A stretch of DNA of 64,000 bases, taken from positions 6,831,501 to 6,895,500 of the forward strand of contig WPIO01000008.1 in assembly GCA_009760855.2 (NCBI GenBank), written 5' to 3'. The notes under the pieces were generated by a model that saw only the letters and a list, made by a program, of their open reading frames with translations, did no database searches and was not told the origin of the DNA. How positions within the stretch are numbered: position 1 is the stretch's first letter; each line of letters begins with the position of its first letter. Source of the stretch: Cristatella mucedo (lineage: Eukaryota; Bryozoa; Phylactolaemata; Cristatellidae). Below, in pieces: positions 11,201-20,521 of this stretch. Position numbers and translations under genes: made by a program.

Positions 11201-14200
11201 CAACGGTCTTTAATGGAGGAATGGCAGGTAATTTATTGTCCATACATGACCTGGTGGCACAAGGAAGCTGAAACTGGTGCAGCAGTTCAGCTAGGTATGG
11301 AGGAGCCAAGCCTTGTGGGTCAGCATAGGAAGTTTGCTCTGTATCCCATGTCCACCTGTAGAGTGCTCCCTCGGTGTCCCTATCGATAGAGGGGGAGAAA
11401 ACAGGGTACCCCCCATACAACGACGATATGATACCATCGGTCTGGGCTCCAAGGAAACAGCTGCCGACGTTCAACAAGAGGCGGCTTCAACAAGCAGGTG
11501 GCATTTTTTTACTTTCTGTCTGTCTGTACTTTCTTTTTCACTTAACCTTCGAAACTGCCACATACTCTGGTCACCAGGGCATCCAAATAGACCAGCTTGC
11601 CAGTTGAGAAAGAGTCGGGGACTTGAGATCCAGGGATCTGGATACTGGCAGGGATATTTCCTTGCCTAAAGTCTATCGTTATCAAAAGCATCTTGACGGC
11701 TTCCATAGAACCTAGGACAAAGATCAAGCTGCTACAGTGCCTTGGATAAAACGAATTGATGTGGTCAGAAGTCAGCCTTAGCACACCAGGTTAGCAGCAT
11801 AAGCAAAGGCATACAAGAATCCATGTGTACTTGAGCCGGCGATCAAATTGACATTGTCTAAACAGTACCTGGATACCCTGAGCTTGTGCTAATAGATCGT
11901 ATCAATGCCTCATTGCATTATTGCATGCTAACAGCACGAACGGCACCTGGGATTCTACTTGAGAAGCAAACCAGGAAGACAGCATAACTGCAGTGCTCTC
12001 AGACAGTCGCACTGCCACAGACGTATTGCAGCTCAACCAGGCAACAGGTGATGCATATTGGTGTGGATGTACATGAAGCTGAGACAGCAGGCATAATATC
12101 CCATCATAAGTAAACACCGGACTCGTGAATCGTGAAAAGGAAGCAATCAAACTCTGATAATAAGAATCAGAAATGAATCGCAAGAAAGACAAAAAAGTCT
12201 CTATTCCGGTCCACAGAAAACGGCTACAGCAGACCAGGGTTAGTAAGGGAACTTGGCTGGAAGAGAACGAGTCGGCTAAAGTAAGTAACGGTCAGCTGAC
12301 CAAATAACATCATTTTACATCGATGCAGAAGAGCCTTATTGGCTATCGAAACGGCTTGCACTGAGCAATATGGGATTGCCTCCTACTGTTCTCAACACTG
12401 CACCATTGCCTTGGCTAAGACCCAGGGGGAAGGCAATGCACCATGGGGGAATGAGCAACTGAATCAGCATATTACTGTACAACATAGAAAAATGAATTGG
12501 CTGTTATATCATTACTACCCTGAGAAAGACTGCAAAGGCGTGCGAACCTGTCGATCAAGGTAGGGGCCCTCCCAAAACAGTTCTCAGCAGCAGTGGCAGC
12601 AGCAACAGTTAGGAGGGGCTGCAGGGAAAAGTCTTCGACCCAATCGAAATGGCAATTCAGGCAACAGCAAACAATGCATATACATGAACGTACACCAGTG
12701 GCCTTTTAGCTCACAGAGGGGGTGCACGATATGTCAAAAAGCCCAGCTCACTGCTGGTGTAGTGCATCAGAAGCATCTAGACCAGAGGAGCATCAGCAAA
12801 ATTCCAACCTTGACCCACAAGGCTACTCGAGGCTTGGCTCGGCAATGCATAGATGAACTGCTGCACCAGCTTTGGAGTTCTTGTGCCCTTGGGTCCTCTC
12901 AGGCCAGTACATAGGCAGCACCAATCTTGCACACAAAAGAATGTTGGCTGTGGAAGCTTGTGCTCTGTGGGTTCTGGGATGTCGTGTGCAACGACCAGCT
13001 GCCGACCCTGCTCCATCCTAACAAGCAGTCACGAACTGCTGCTTACTGCCTAAACTGTCCTCATGACTCGGCTATGCTACTTACAATCATCTTGTTGCGT
13101 CTGTTGCCTGCCTCATGCCTGCTAAAAGTAACCTAGGCTTCGAGTTCACTGCATATAACTCGCCAGTATATGGTGTCTGCTTAGTGCTTATGCGTGCTGA
13201 CACTGTACATGCTGCCACTAACCACATTTGCATGCTGACCTTGTGCATGTCAACCCTAACCATATTATTCATTTTGTTTGTTTTTCAAGCATGATTTTAC
13301 TTACCATTCAATTGCATTTCACTTTGCAGCAAATGTAAAGCGCCTAGAGAGAGATTAGGTTCTCTGAGGGCGCTTTATCAAGTGAATTATTATTATTATT
13401 ATTAGTATGTGCCATATGGTGAAGTTATAAACAGAGGTACTTCAGTGGAGCAGCAACAGCATACTTCAGCAGACAGCAACGTGCAGCAGACTGATTTGAG
13501 TGCCAGCTCTCCTTATGGCGATGAACATGCCCGGCTCCCAGGGATTAGGAAGGAAAGGGGCAGGGCAGCCTGCCCGAGAGCCTCGGAGGCATTCGAGCTT
13601 TAGAGATGCGGCCACGGTTCCAAGCTCGGGCCATCGATCAGCCAAGCACAGCAAATACCGTTTCACAGAAGCAACAGACGGCGGCACACTCCTAAGCGCA
13701 CGGTGTGTCACAGGAGTGCTGCCTCTGCACTTACTAATATCCGGCAGGGCATGATAGGCAAGTGCCACTGTCGAAGTAGTCGCCTGCAGAGCAGTTCGCC
13801 GCGCAGTCTGTTCCGCAGTTACAGCCTGCAAAGCGGAAAACAAGTTCTAGTACTCACTACGACGGTACAGCTGCAACGACTACGAGAGCCTGCCCTCTCT
13901 TATTGCATCGCGTGAACTCATGTGGAAGCCGGAAGCATCTTCCGAGGCATTCCAACCGAGCAGGACCAACGATCGTGAGAGAAATCGGGAACGAACTGCA
14001 TTCTTATGAATAGTAAACACAGCGTCGGCAGAGAATCAACGAGTGTTTGCCAAATCTTTAAAACGTCCAGTCTGCATAAACAGAAAGTCCCTAAATTTAA
14101 AACTGCTTCGTGAGCAGTACACACTTAAGGTACCTGTCAGGAGACCAGGACTCGTTTTCGTCGATTTCCCATACTCGCAGGAACCTGCCTATTTGTTCTC

Positions 14201-15147
14201 TCACTTTCCGGTAAGTATCGACGACCATACGCGATCATGTCCACGAATTGCCAAATTTCGAACAGAGCCACGGGGTTCACAAGAGCAGCAGCCGCCGTGC
14301 CCCAAAGCACTGCATGGGGCCAACACTGAAACAGAGGCTGCCTAGAGGTGCTGGGGTGACCACACGACCGATCGTCGGTTAGCGTGCTCACGAATTTCCG
14401 AAAGATCAACACCTCGCGGCAGGTTTGAACGCAAATTCCGAACGACCTATATAGATAGCAAGGCGATTTTTAGCACCACGGAATTTTATCATCTCGCCAC
14501 CAGCTCACCGGCACTCAAAACGAGAGCGGCAAGGCGAAGGGATGTGTACAGTTCCGCACGAGCCGGCGCAGCGCTCGGTGCGTATGCGCGGGAGTCGACG
14601 CGTCAGCCCCGACTGACAACTCGGCGTGCAGACCGGCTCTCGAGTGACTCCGCAGACTGGTTGGGTCGGCGGCGCCCAGGCAGAACCGCAGCACAGCGCG
14701 ACCGCGCCCAATCATCATGCGAGCGCGAGCACTCTGCGGAGCGGGCCCACAGTAAGCGCGACGCACCCGGCGTAACGCGGAACCCACGCACACCGGGCCG
14801 GCGGTGTACCGCCGTAGAGCGGCGAGCGCTCGCGCGCGTGCGGTAAGCCGATTGCTTAATCAGTCAGCGCGTCTCGCGACAGCGTATTTGTTTCGTGGGC
14901 TTCGCGTAATCCTTCTGCGGTACCGATTTCGGCGCTTTCGCAGACTGCGAGTTAGTTGGAGCGCAGCTGCAGCGAACACGCGGAGACCGCCATGGTAGTT
15001 TGGGTATTTGCCATGGGTAACGGGGATCGGCGCATCCCGCCTGCCCGCTTACTCACCGGCGGCGAACGCCTGTGCAGGCCACAGAGCAAGAATCGGCAAG
15101 ACGAGCAGGCACGCCCACGGACCGACGGAAGCGCTGCTTCCTATCAT
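2434..15147 (-). CDS. Secreted cysteine-rich GCC2/GCC3-repeat protein, 3' end beyond window
   Basis: I assembled four exons on the minus strand: 15147-15057, 13825-13735, 3283-3196 and 2665-2434, giving 502 coding nt, about 167 aa, before the window edge. Phases agree at each junction (1/1, 2/2, 0/0) and all donors are GTGAGT, GTAAGT or GTAAGC types. The first 30 residues form a signal peptide with the hydrophobic core WACLLVLPILALW and a small-residue end (AFAA), so the product should enter the secretory pathway. The rest is a run of CPAG-type units (CPAGYYCPGG, CPAGQYSSAAG, CPAGSYCP) typical of the GCC2/GCC3 or ephrin-receptor-like family found in extracellular and receptor proteins. The last exon ends in phase 1, so more exons must follow at lower coordinates. 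Secreted or membrane-anchored status cannot be told. Intron 2 (3284-13734) is 10.4 kb and filled with repeats. I do not recognise the specific orthologue. Confidence 0.82.
2905..2950 (-). repeat. LINE-A/SINE-A 3' tail fragment
   Basis: TATAGCACCTTAGGAGAGAG and TCTCTTGCTAGGC follow the pattern of the LINE-A 3' hairpin; only about 45 bp remains. Confidence 0.5.
3196..3283 (-). CDS. GCC2/GCC3 gene exon 3
   Basis: Acceptor GTGGTTGCAG, then C TGT CCC GGG, encoding CPGGSSGKRACAAGTYSAVT and ending TTG before donor GTAAGC (phase 0). The CAAGTYS unit is a standard GCC2/GCC3 half-repeat. Confidence 0.82.
3947..3983. repeat. (GA)n microsatellite
   Basis: GA dinucleotides followed by GGGAGGGAGGG; a second short GA tract lies at about 4036-4055. 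Confidence 0.9.
4995..5130 (-). mobile_element. LINE-A fragment
   Basis: Aligns with the segment of other minus-oriented copies at 31490-31575 and 44315-44400 (GTCAAGTCAGGGGATGTTCT and GGTCTCCAAAGAATTTGAGG equivalents), at perhaps 75% identity by eye. Confidence 0.65.
5240..5286. repeat. (AC)n microsatellite
   Basis: Uninterrupted AC repeat, about 23 units. Confidence 0.95.
6200..6385 (+). mobile_element. SINE-B copy
   Basis: tRNA-like head GGCACACTAGGTAAGGCGGT (box A) and GGGTTCGAATCCTGCAGTGG (box B), followed by a body with GTTCTTCTGCCG and AACCGGCTGTTA. The same order recurs at 55092 (+), 59190 (+) and 7210 (-). Confidence 0.8.
6625..6692 (-). repeat. LINE-A/SINE-A 3' tail fragment
   Basis: (AAT)n followed by TTTGATAAAGTGACCTCAGA and GAACTCAATCTCTTTCTAAG, the complement of the LINE-A 3' end. 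Confidence 0.7.
7210..7376 (-). mobile_element. SINE-B copy
   Basis: Reverse complement of the SINE-B head: GATTCGAACCCACGACCTCA (box B) and AAGCAACCACCTTACCTAGT (box A), ending GAGCCATCACGG. Confidence 0.8.
8279..8400 (-). mobile_element. SINE-A copy
   Basis: GGGCCCTGAGAGAACTTAAT and TCTCTATTTAAGTGCTTTAC (LINE-A-like tail), then GGGCTCGAGCCCACGACCCT (box B) and GAGTACCTTACCCGCGATGA (box A region), read in reverse orientation. Confidence 0.75.
10250..10348 (+). mobile_element. Possible tRNA-like SINE head
   Basis: GGGCATGGCTTAGTGGTTGG resembles box A and GGACTCGAGTCC resembles box B, with about 75 bp between. No clear tail. It could be a diverged SINE or chance. Confidence 0.35.
10855..11345 (-). 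mobile_element. LINE-B 3' fragment
   Basis: The minus strand encodes pieces of the LINE-B C-terminus (HKPQGLAPPYLAELLHQFQL-type and AGPRLWNLPSRFLCNDNYSP) and ends with the typical 3' UTR (complement of TATCTCTGTCTGTAACTCCA). It is 5'-truncated. Confidence 0.85.
12790..13140 (+). mobile_element. Degraded LINE-B fragment
   Basis: PTLTHKATRGLARQ and ELLHQL match the LINE-B C-terminal frame, followed by CLNCPHDSAMLL matching LNCSPDSAMLP. Several frameshifts. Confidence 0.7.
13150..13405 (+). mobile_element. LINE-A 3' end with conserved hairpin and (ATT)n tail
   Basis: 3' UTR with repeated GCTGACACTG and GCATGCTGACC phrases. AAAGCGCC at 13337-13344 pairs with GGCGCTTT at 13369-13376, with AGAGA/TCTCT pairing inside, then (ATT)n. 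Confidence 0.85.
13735..13825 (-). CDS. GCC2/GCC3 gene exon 2: cysteine-rich
   Basis: Acceptor TTTGCAG precedes 91 nt encoding a peptide with six cysteines (GCNCGTDCAANCSAGDYF, then GTCLSCPAGY). Donor is GTAAGTG. Incoming phase 1 joins exon 1 to give Gly. Outgoing phase 2 joins exon 3 to give the typical CPAGYYCPGG motif, which is strong evidence that the distant exons belong together. Confidence 0.82.
14075..14214 (+). other. Possible plus-strand exon, unassigned
   Basis: An open stretch ending in YSQEPAYLFSHFP meets a perfect donor GTAAGT at 14212-14217, with a possible acceptor GTGAGCAG at about 14119. It lies antisense in intron 1 of the cysteine-rich gene. No similarity recognised; it may be chance. 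Confidence 0.2.
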
Positions 15148-15300
15148 TATAGAGCAATTCTCGCAAGCGGCAGCCTTAAAGTCACGGAGCAGCGGCAGCG
15201 CTGCATCCCGCACGGCCGCTCTCGTCGGCTGAGCTGACTGCTATTGACCGCTAAGGACATTGTTACGCTCTATTCATGAGGCGCAGTGCACGTCACCGCG
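14500..15300. promoter_or_regulatory. CpG-rich region around the start of the cysteine-rich gene
   Basis: Dense in CG dinucleotides and much richer in GC than flanking introns; it contains the signal-peptide exon at 15057-15147. No TATA box is evident within about 150 bases upstream of the ATG. A CpG-type promoter is inference. Confidence 0.5.
15057..15147 (-). CDS. GCC2/GCC3 gene exon 1: start codon and signal peptide
   Basis: ATG at 15147-15145 opens a 30-codon frame that ends in GCC GCC G before the strong donor GTGAGTAAG. The peptide starts MIGSSASVGPW and continues with a leucine-rich core and an Ala-Gln-Ala-Phe-Ala-Ala end, a textbook signal peptide. It ends in phase 1, exactly what exon 2 needs. 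The start lies inside a CpG-rich stretch, with A at position -3. Confidence 0.8.
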
Positions 15301-16475
15301 CGCGGTCGGCTGCGCGCGGTGAAAGCTGCTCTCCCCCCGGTGGCGCTTGCCAAACCTAACCCCAACCCCAGCTACCGCACATCTGTGGGTAAACGTTCGC
15401 CCCTGTAAGAAAGGGCCATTGGGGCTGTGAAGACCGGCGTATCCGCGAACTAAGCGCAGACAGCTGGCGTGCGAACGTCGGAACCAAGATCTGCATTATT
15501 GATGATGTCGTTAGTAGTCGCGTTTGTAGAATGCGCTAAAGAAGAAACGGGGTTAAGCGCTGTCGTTTAAACCCGCGTTCAGCCAAAGGCAATTACCGTC
15601 TTGTGTAAGCAGAGCCACTGGTACAATTGGTTTCCGCCCGCTGAGTGCCGCTACGTCGCCTTGCGAAGTGACGGCGCCCCGCTTTTATTTACTCGAGCTA
15701 TTGCGCCGGCTATCCTCTGCTGCCCCGGAACAGACATGGGGAGAACCGACAGGCTGGCTGTCTGACCGAGTGCCCACCGCGGCGCACTACAGATCCATGG
15801 CCGAAAAGCGGCGACGCTCTCCGACGCCCCATGTAGTGTGCATTTCGAGTCGTTCGCCTCTCGCGTGGGTCCGCAATCCCAATTTATTAGCACTTCCGGG
15901 CCTTTCGCGACACCTTAGGCGACCGCAATGCTGTCGCAGTCCAAGACAGCTAGCCGCGACCGCCAGCGATTTCTTAACGTAGGTGTCAGCCGGCCGAAGC
16001 AAGCGGAGTGAAGCCTGCGCCGACGGCTTTCACTGAAAATGCCAAAAAGTAGTCCGCGCGTCCGCTGGTGGCTGTTTTTTCTTGCGACCCTCCGAAGAGT
16101 GCGAGCCGGGGCCTGTGGGAGAGACTGCGAGGAGAGAGACGAAAGAGGGCGCTAACGCTTACACAGAGAGCAGAACTCAAAGAATGGTGTCGCCGACTTA
16201 GCCTCTGCGGAACACCACGCGGGCCTTTTCACCGGCTTCGTCGGCAGGAGATACCAGGAATTGAAATCTATCGAAGTCACTGACCGAGGCTATAGCGTCC
16301 TTTTTCGAGCAAAAATGAGAAAAGACTCTCTTTGCGTCATGCGTGCAATTCAACATCAATAACTGGAAAGTTGTATAGTTGTATACTGTGGCGGTGGGTT
16401 GCGTCAGCTTTGGCGGCTGCCGGCCGGTCGTGCAATTAGCTGTATGTCCTTCGGTGCTTTTAGAGTGGTGACAGT
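15301..16475. other. GC-rich intergenic sequence, no gene recognised
   Basis: Open frames on both strands are short and compositional. No splice-supported exon or known domain was found between the cysteine-rich gene start and the exon-like frame at 16.6 kb. Confidence 0.5.
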
Positions 16476-16618
16476 GACGGGGGATGGGGCAGTTGGGAAG
16501 TGGTAGCACTGACGAGCAGCTGGGGCTGTCTCGCTGCGAGCCGCCTTCAGGGGCGAGGTGCTGTTGTCACTTTGGAATGAAGGGACTTCGTTACTTTAAG
16601 CTACTTTGCGGGGGCGCA

Positions 16619-16744
16619 ATGGCGAAGATGAAGTCCTGTAATGACGGTTCTGCGATGGAGCGCTACTACAATGGGGAAGACTTTGCAAGCTGGCTGCTGA
16701 ATTGCGAGCGGGTACTAGACGAGTGTCGTGTTTTCGGGGCACAG
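16619..16744 (+). other. Exon-like or gag-like open frame
   Basis: ATG at 16619 opens MAKMKSCNDGSAMERYYNGE, then DFASWLLNCERVLDECRVFG, ending CAG before a good donor GTACGTG. The pattern NG-DF--WL---E resembles the N-terminus of gag-like retrotransposon proteins, but it could also be the first exon of an unknown gene. A truncated SINE-B follows directly. Confidence 0.3.
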
Positions 16745-16767
16745 GTACGTGCGTCAGTCGTTGCACG

Positions 16768-16815
16768 CCAGCAGTTTCAAAGCAATCGCCTTACCTAGCT
16801 GGCCATCACTACCCA
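16768..16815 (-). repeat. SINE-B head fragment
   Basis: AAAGCAATCGCCTTACCTAG followed by CTGGCCATCAC is the reverse complement of the SINE-B box-A region; the rest is missing. Confidence 0.6.
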
Positions 16816-17669
16816 CAGCTATCGCGACACCGCAGTATAATCGGATGTTCAATATCTTTGAAGGACGGTTTATTGTAAATACTGCGGTTACCGCGTATTG
16901 GTAATCATTATTACTCCCGGCGGTTTCCCAGTTAAATGATGATATTTGCTTACCTTCGGACCGTAGGCACACTTATTTCCACTCAGTGACTCGGGCATAT
17001 TTGAAAGAAAATTTCGACTCCTTAAGGCTTGCTAGGCCACTGGAAAAGAAAAAAATACGCCATACGAGGGCAGGCTGCAAGTTATTTCCGGACACGCCCA
17101 CTCAAAGGCCAGACCTCCGTGAGAAAAGTGGGTTGCTTTAGGCCTGTGAGCATTCGCAAAAGAGCTGTAAAGAAGTGCTGTAGGGGTACCTCTTAAGCAC
17201 TCTACGCCGCCAGCGCTATGCCCGCGGCAAGGCCTACCAAACCGCGCTAGGTAGTGCCGATGTGGTACAGGCTGGTCCTTCCCCCTCCCACTCCGCCGAG
17301 CCTGCCGTAGCTGGCCGGCCGATCTGAAGGAAGCTGGCTGTAGACGCGAGGCCGAGCGACCGACCGACGGACCTCGGACAGTATGGGACAGGGCGGGACG
17401 GGACTGGGCGGGATGGGACTGGACGGGACGGGGCGAGTGAGTTCATGGATTGGCCGGCCGGATGCCCGGGGTGAGCATCTGAACCACTGAGCCAAACCAG
17501 CGCGGCGTAGAGCTTCTCTGTAACCGCGCAGAAGCTCGTCCCTCGGCTCTCGACCGGTGGACAGTGCAGTGCAGCGCTGCAGCGCGGTTAAAACACAAGC
17601 GGCCACAACTGGGTGCCGAAAGCAACAGTTTATTGTGGGCCTGTTAATAGTGGTTACACGCCGGTGCAA
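16816..17669. other. Intergenic sequence with G-rich repeat and SINE-A head
   Basis: No gene seen. GGGAC-type short repeats lie at 17385-17433, and a SINE-A head (complement of GGTTTGGCTCAGTGGTTCAG) at about 17455-17512. Confidence 0.5.
17385..17433 (+). repeat. GGGAC minisatellite, G-quadruplex-type motif
   Basis: Seven GGG runs separated by one to three bases (GGGACAGGGCGGGACGGG...) on the plus strand, satisfying the usual four-run G-quadruplex pattern several times over. Confidence 0.8.
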
Positions 17670-17826
17670 GCGCTTTACGCGGCGCGAACCGGACCGACGG
17701 AGTTAACTGCGCGAATTCCCGAAGCCCGAGTATGATCAACTACCCTACGCGTTTACGCGGCGCGAACCGGACTGTTGGAGTTACCTACGTGAGAACTCCC
17801 GCAGCCCGACTACAATAAGTTACCTC
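17670..17826. repeat. Two tandem copies of a ~79-bp unit
   Basis: TTTACGCGGCGCGAACCGGA begins near 17674 and again near 17753; both units then carry GGAGTTA, CCCG(A/C)AGCCCGA and a similar end. About 80% identity by eye. Confidence 0.75.
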
Positions 17827-18021
17827 AAGCCTGCGTCGCTAGCGATGGTCCCGACCCCGAAGGCGGACTGCTACAGCACCTCAAGATATGAGCAGCTAAC
17901 TGAGTAGCCGACAGAACACAACCGCGCAGTCTAAGTTGCACGTAGCTGTTCGTCGCCGTAGATTCGACTCTCGTGCTTTCGAGGCGTTGTCTCGCATCGA
18001 CTACCGAAGCTGCAGCCCCGA

Positions 18022-18023
<2 letters not shown>

Positions 18024-18105
<82 letters not shown>
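18024..18105. repeat. (CT)n microsatellite
   Basis: Nearly pure CT repeat of about 80 bp. Confidence 0.95.
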
Positions 18106-18109
<4 letters not shown>

Positions 18110-19271
18110 TCTGCCCTATTGACCCTGAGCCTTCCGCCTGTAATTTGTTAGATGGCCCCTGCGCCAGCTTGCCATCCTATCACTCTTTGTCTAATGGGGT
18201 ACAGAAGTCGGACCACGTCCTGACCGCTCTTTGTCTGACCCAAGCTCCATTCTAACCTGAGCGGATCTCGCTGTCAGACTCACACCTCGCTCCGCTCCCG
18301 GTTAACTAATGTGTGTCCCCTATCCAATTCTACTTGGCTAGTCCGCCCGCTACGGGTTGCTCTAGGTGCCCTAGTCAACCCCACTAAGGCAAGGGCCAGT
18401 ATCGCGGCTAACCTGAGAGCTGCCCCAGAGCATTTCTCTCGGTGGCTGCTCGCTGTTGCATCTACGAACAGCGTTGATCGAGCTGGCAACTCTCATCCGG
18501 CGGCTTAGCCGAGTCTAGCGTGCTAAGATAAGAATCTATTGCCCTGCAGCTCGGTCTGCGTGGTTTCTTTCATTCTCCGTGTCGCCAGAGACAAATCTAG
18601 TTGCTGCCATTTACATAGCAAGCGCGAAGTAGTCGAGACTAATGCGGTCACTGACCGGATTGAAGGGGGCGTGAGTAAGTACTCGTAACACAACTTTCTT
18701 TTTCTTTTAATAATGAGTACGCTGAAAAATAGCTCAATTTCGGCTTCTTGGCGAGGGCTTTTCTTTTAGTAATTTCCGTGCTAACTGCCGCTCCGCGGTC
18801 GTCTCAAACATTCGTACTGACCAGCATGTATTCAGCAACAACTTTTATTCACTGACACGTCTACGCTTGATTTGAGTTTTTTTGATTTTCTGGACCGAAA
18901 CCCGCCGTCTTGATCACTAGTATGTCTTGAACCATTTAAACTAGCGATTATGTATAATAGGTTTTTCATGAATTGTAAATGATTAAATTTATGTCCAGCT
19001 TCACGCGGCTATATTAAAAAGACTTTTACTGCAAAGCTGAAATCAGCCGTCTTATCAGCACGATGCATATGAAATTGAACACTGGGGGTGGCATAGTTAT
19101 ATCCGCATGTAATACCGACCTCAAGTGTTCTCGGGAGATTCCTAGAACTGAATCTGAAGCTGCTTGGGAGCTTCCCTGTCGTCCAAATACCCTCCAGCTG
19201 CCCCGGCTCCTTCTATTGTGACTTCCTCAAAAGTTGTCATACTAGTTTCTCGAAATAAGACGCTGCAGTTG
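18110..19271. other. Intergenic sequence, nothing recognised
   Basis: Moderate GC falling to AT-rich. No exon, RNA gene or repeat family could be named. Confidence 0.5.
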
Positions 19272-19552
19272 CAGTCAACCCCCGACTTACGACGGCTAAA
19301 CTTACAAAAATTTGGAGACGTACTCGGCTACGGTCAGGCAAATAAATCGAAAATCAAAATGTATTCAATAAGACTCAAAATCCGCGCGAGCTCGGTCGAT
19401 TCGAAAACGGCTAATTCAATTCGTTGACCTCTGTATGCATTCGCCAGAACGTATCGCGATAAAAAGTGTATCTTATACCATTCTTGACTTACGAAAATTC
19501 GACTTACGCTATGTTTTCCGCCCCTATTTATTTCGTAAGTCGGGGCTGACTG
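19272..19552. mobile_element. pogo/Tigger-like MITE
   Basis: Ends CAGTCAACCCCCGACTTACG and the complement of CGTAAGTCGGGGCTGACTG are near-identical inverted repeats about 22 bp long with one indel. The 3' flank is TA and the 5' flank TG, a likely decayed TA duplication. 281 bp, non-coding. Confidence 0.75.
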
Positions 19553-19799
19553 TACTTGGAATGCTTTTTCAGTGTGACGAAATGTAATATATTTTTAAAT
19601 AATTGCTGGGTTCTCAATAGCATGCCTTCTATTTCCGCAATGCATACTGAAGCTCAAAAGCATGAGATTCATGTCTGAGAGCATTTTGAGTTCATTTTAG
19701 CTGAATATTGAAGAAGCTTGCACTAACTGATGCAATGAATCCTGCTCAGCTTCGGGAAGCTGTTTCCTATAGGAAGATAGGTGAAACAATTGATCATGC

Positions 19800-20105
19800 A
19801 GGTCCTAGACTGTGGAACTCGCTTCCACAATTCTTACGCAACGACAACTACTATCCTGCTGCCGACTATGGCACATCTTTTTCAGCGGTCCTGAGCTGCT
19901 ACTTCTATGCTACTCAATACCTCAACTGCTCTCCTGACTCTGCTATGCTTCCCACTTTCTCTTTGTTGCATGAGACGAAGTCTGTTGGCTACCGAATGCG
20001 TACCGAAAGCCGCTTAGGCTGTGAGTGCGCTATACAAAACTCTCCTGCCTAACACCCACCTGGTCTTTATGACTTTGTGGAGTTACAGACAGAGATACAA
20101 CAATA
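19800..20105 (+). mobile_element. LINE-B 3' fragment
   Basis: Encodes AGPRLWNSLPQFLRNDNYYP and LNCSPDSAMLPTFSLLHE, then the 3' UTR ending GTGGAGTTACAGACAGAGAT. 5'-truncated. Confidence 0.88.
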
Positions 20106-20481
20106 CAAGTGGTGTAGCTGTGGAGCTTAAAGTTCTCGCAATAACTTAATGCATCAATAAGAAAGTTTTGATTTCATTTCATTTAGATGCTCCTTTCGAC
20201 TTCAAAACTTCATTGAATCAGCGTGCAATTATGTTAGCCATGCACCAGTCGAATGCTATATATAGCAAACGTTCAGCTCAATCCTTGACTGTCACCTTGG
20301 CTAAATTTGAAAACGGCCTCAGAAGTGGTCACTGTCTTTTGCTCCACAAAAATTCCTAATTACGCCCTTGCCTAAAGATTAATTCCTAACCACGCCCTTG
20401 CCTAGCGCGGTGCGATGACCCGGAGAGCGCCGTCCGCAGCCTCCTGTGTGTGTGTGTGTGTGTGCGCGTGCGTGCGCGCGC

Positions 20482-20521
<40 letters not shown>

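Larger units (their letters stand above)
3284..13734. other. Large intron 2 of the cysteine-rich gene
   Basis: Phase-2 exons 2 and 3 join perfectly across these 10.4 kb, so no coding exon is required in between. Contents: GA tracts near 3950 and 4036, a LINE-A fragment (4995), (AC)n (5240), SINE-B copies (6200, 7210), SINE tails (6625, 8279), LINE-B pieces (10855, 12790) and a LINE-A 3' end (13150). Stretches 8400-10250 and 11480-12780 show nothing I can name. Confidence 0.7.

Noticed and set aside
11400-11465. Minus-strand peptide resembling a laminin-G signature (DRWYHIVVVWG)
   Set aside because: Only 18 codons, borders a LINE-B fragment, and no neighbouring LamG exons were found; probably chance.
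18008-18115. Ser-Leu repeat ORFs over CT/GA and AC tracts (also at 37.6, 43.8, 47.2 and 58.0 kb)
   Set aside because: Direct translations of dinucleotide repeats, open in all frames.
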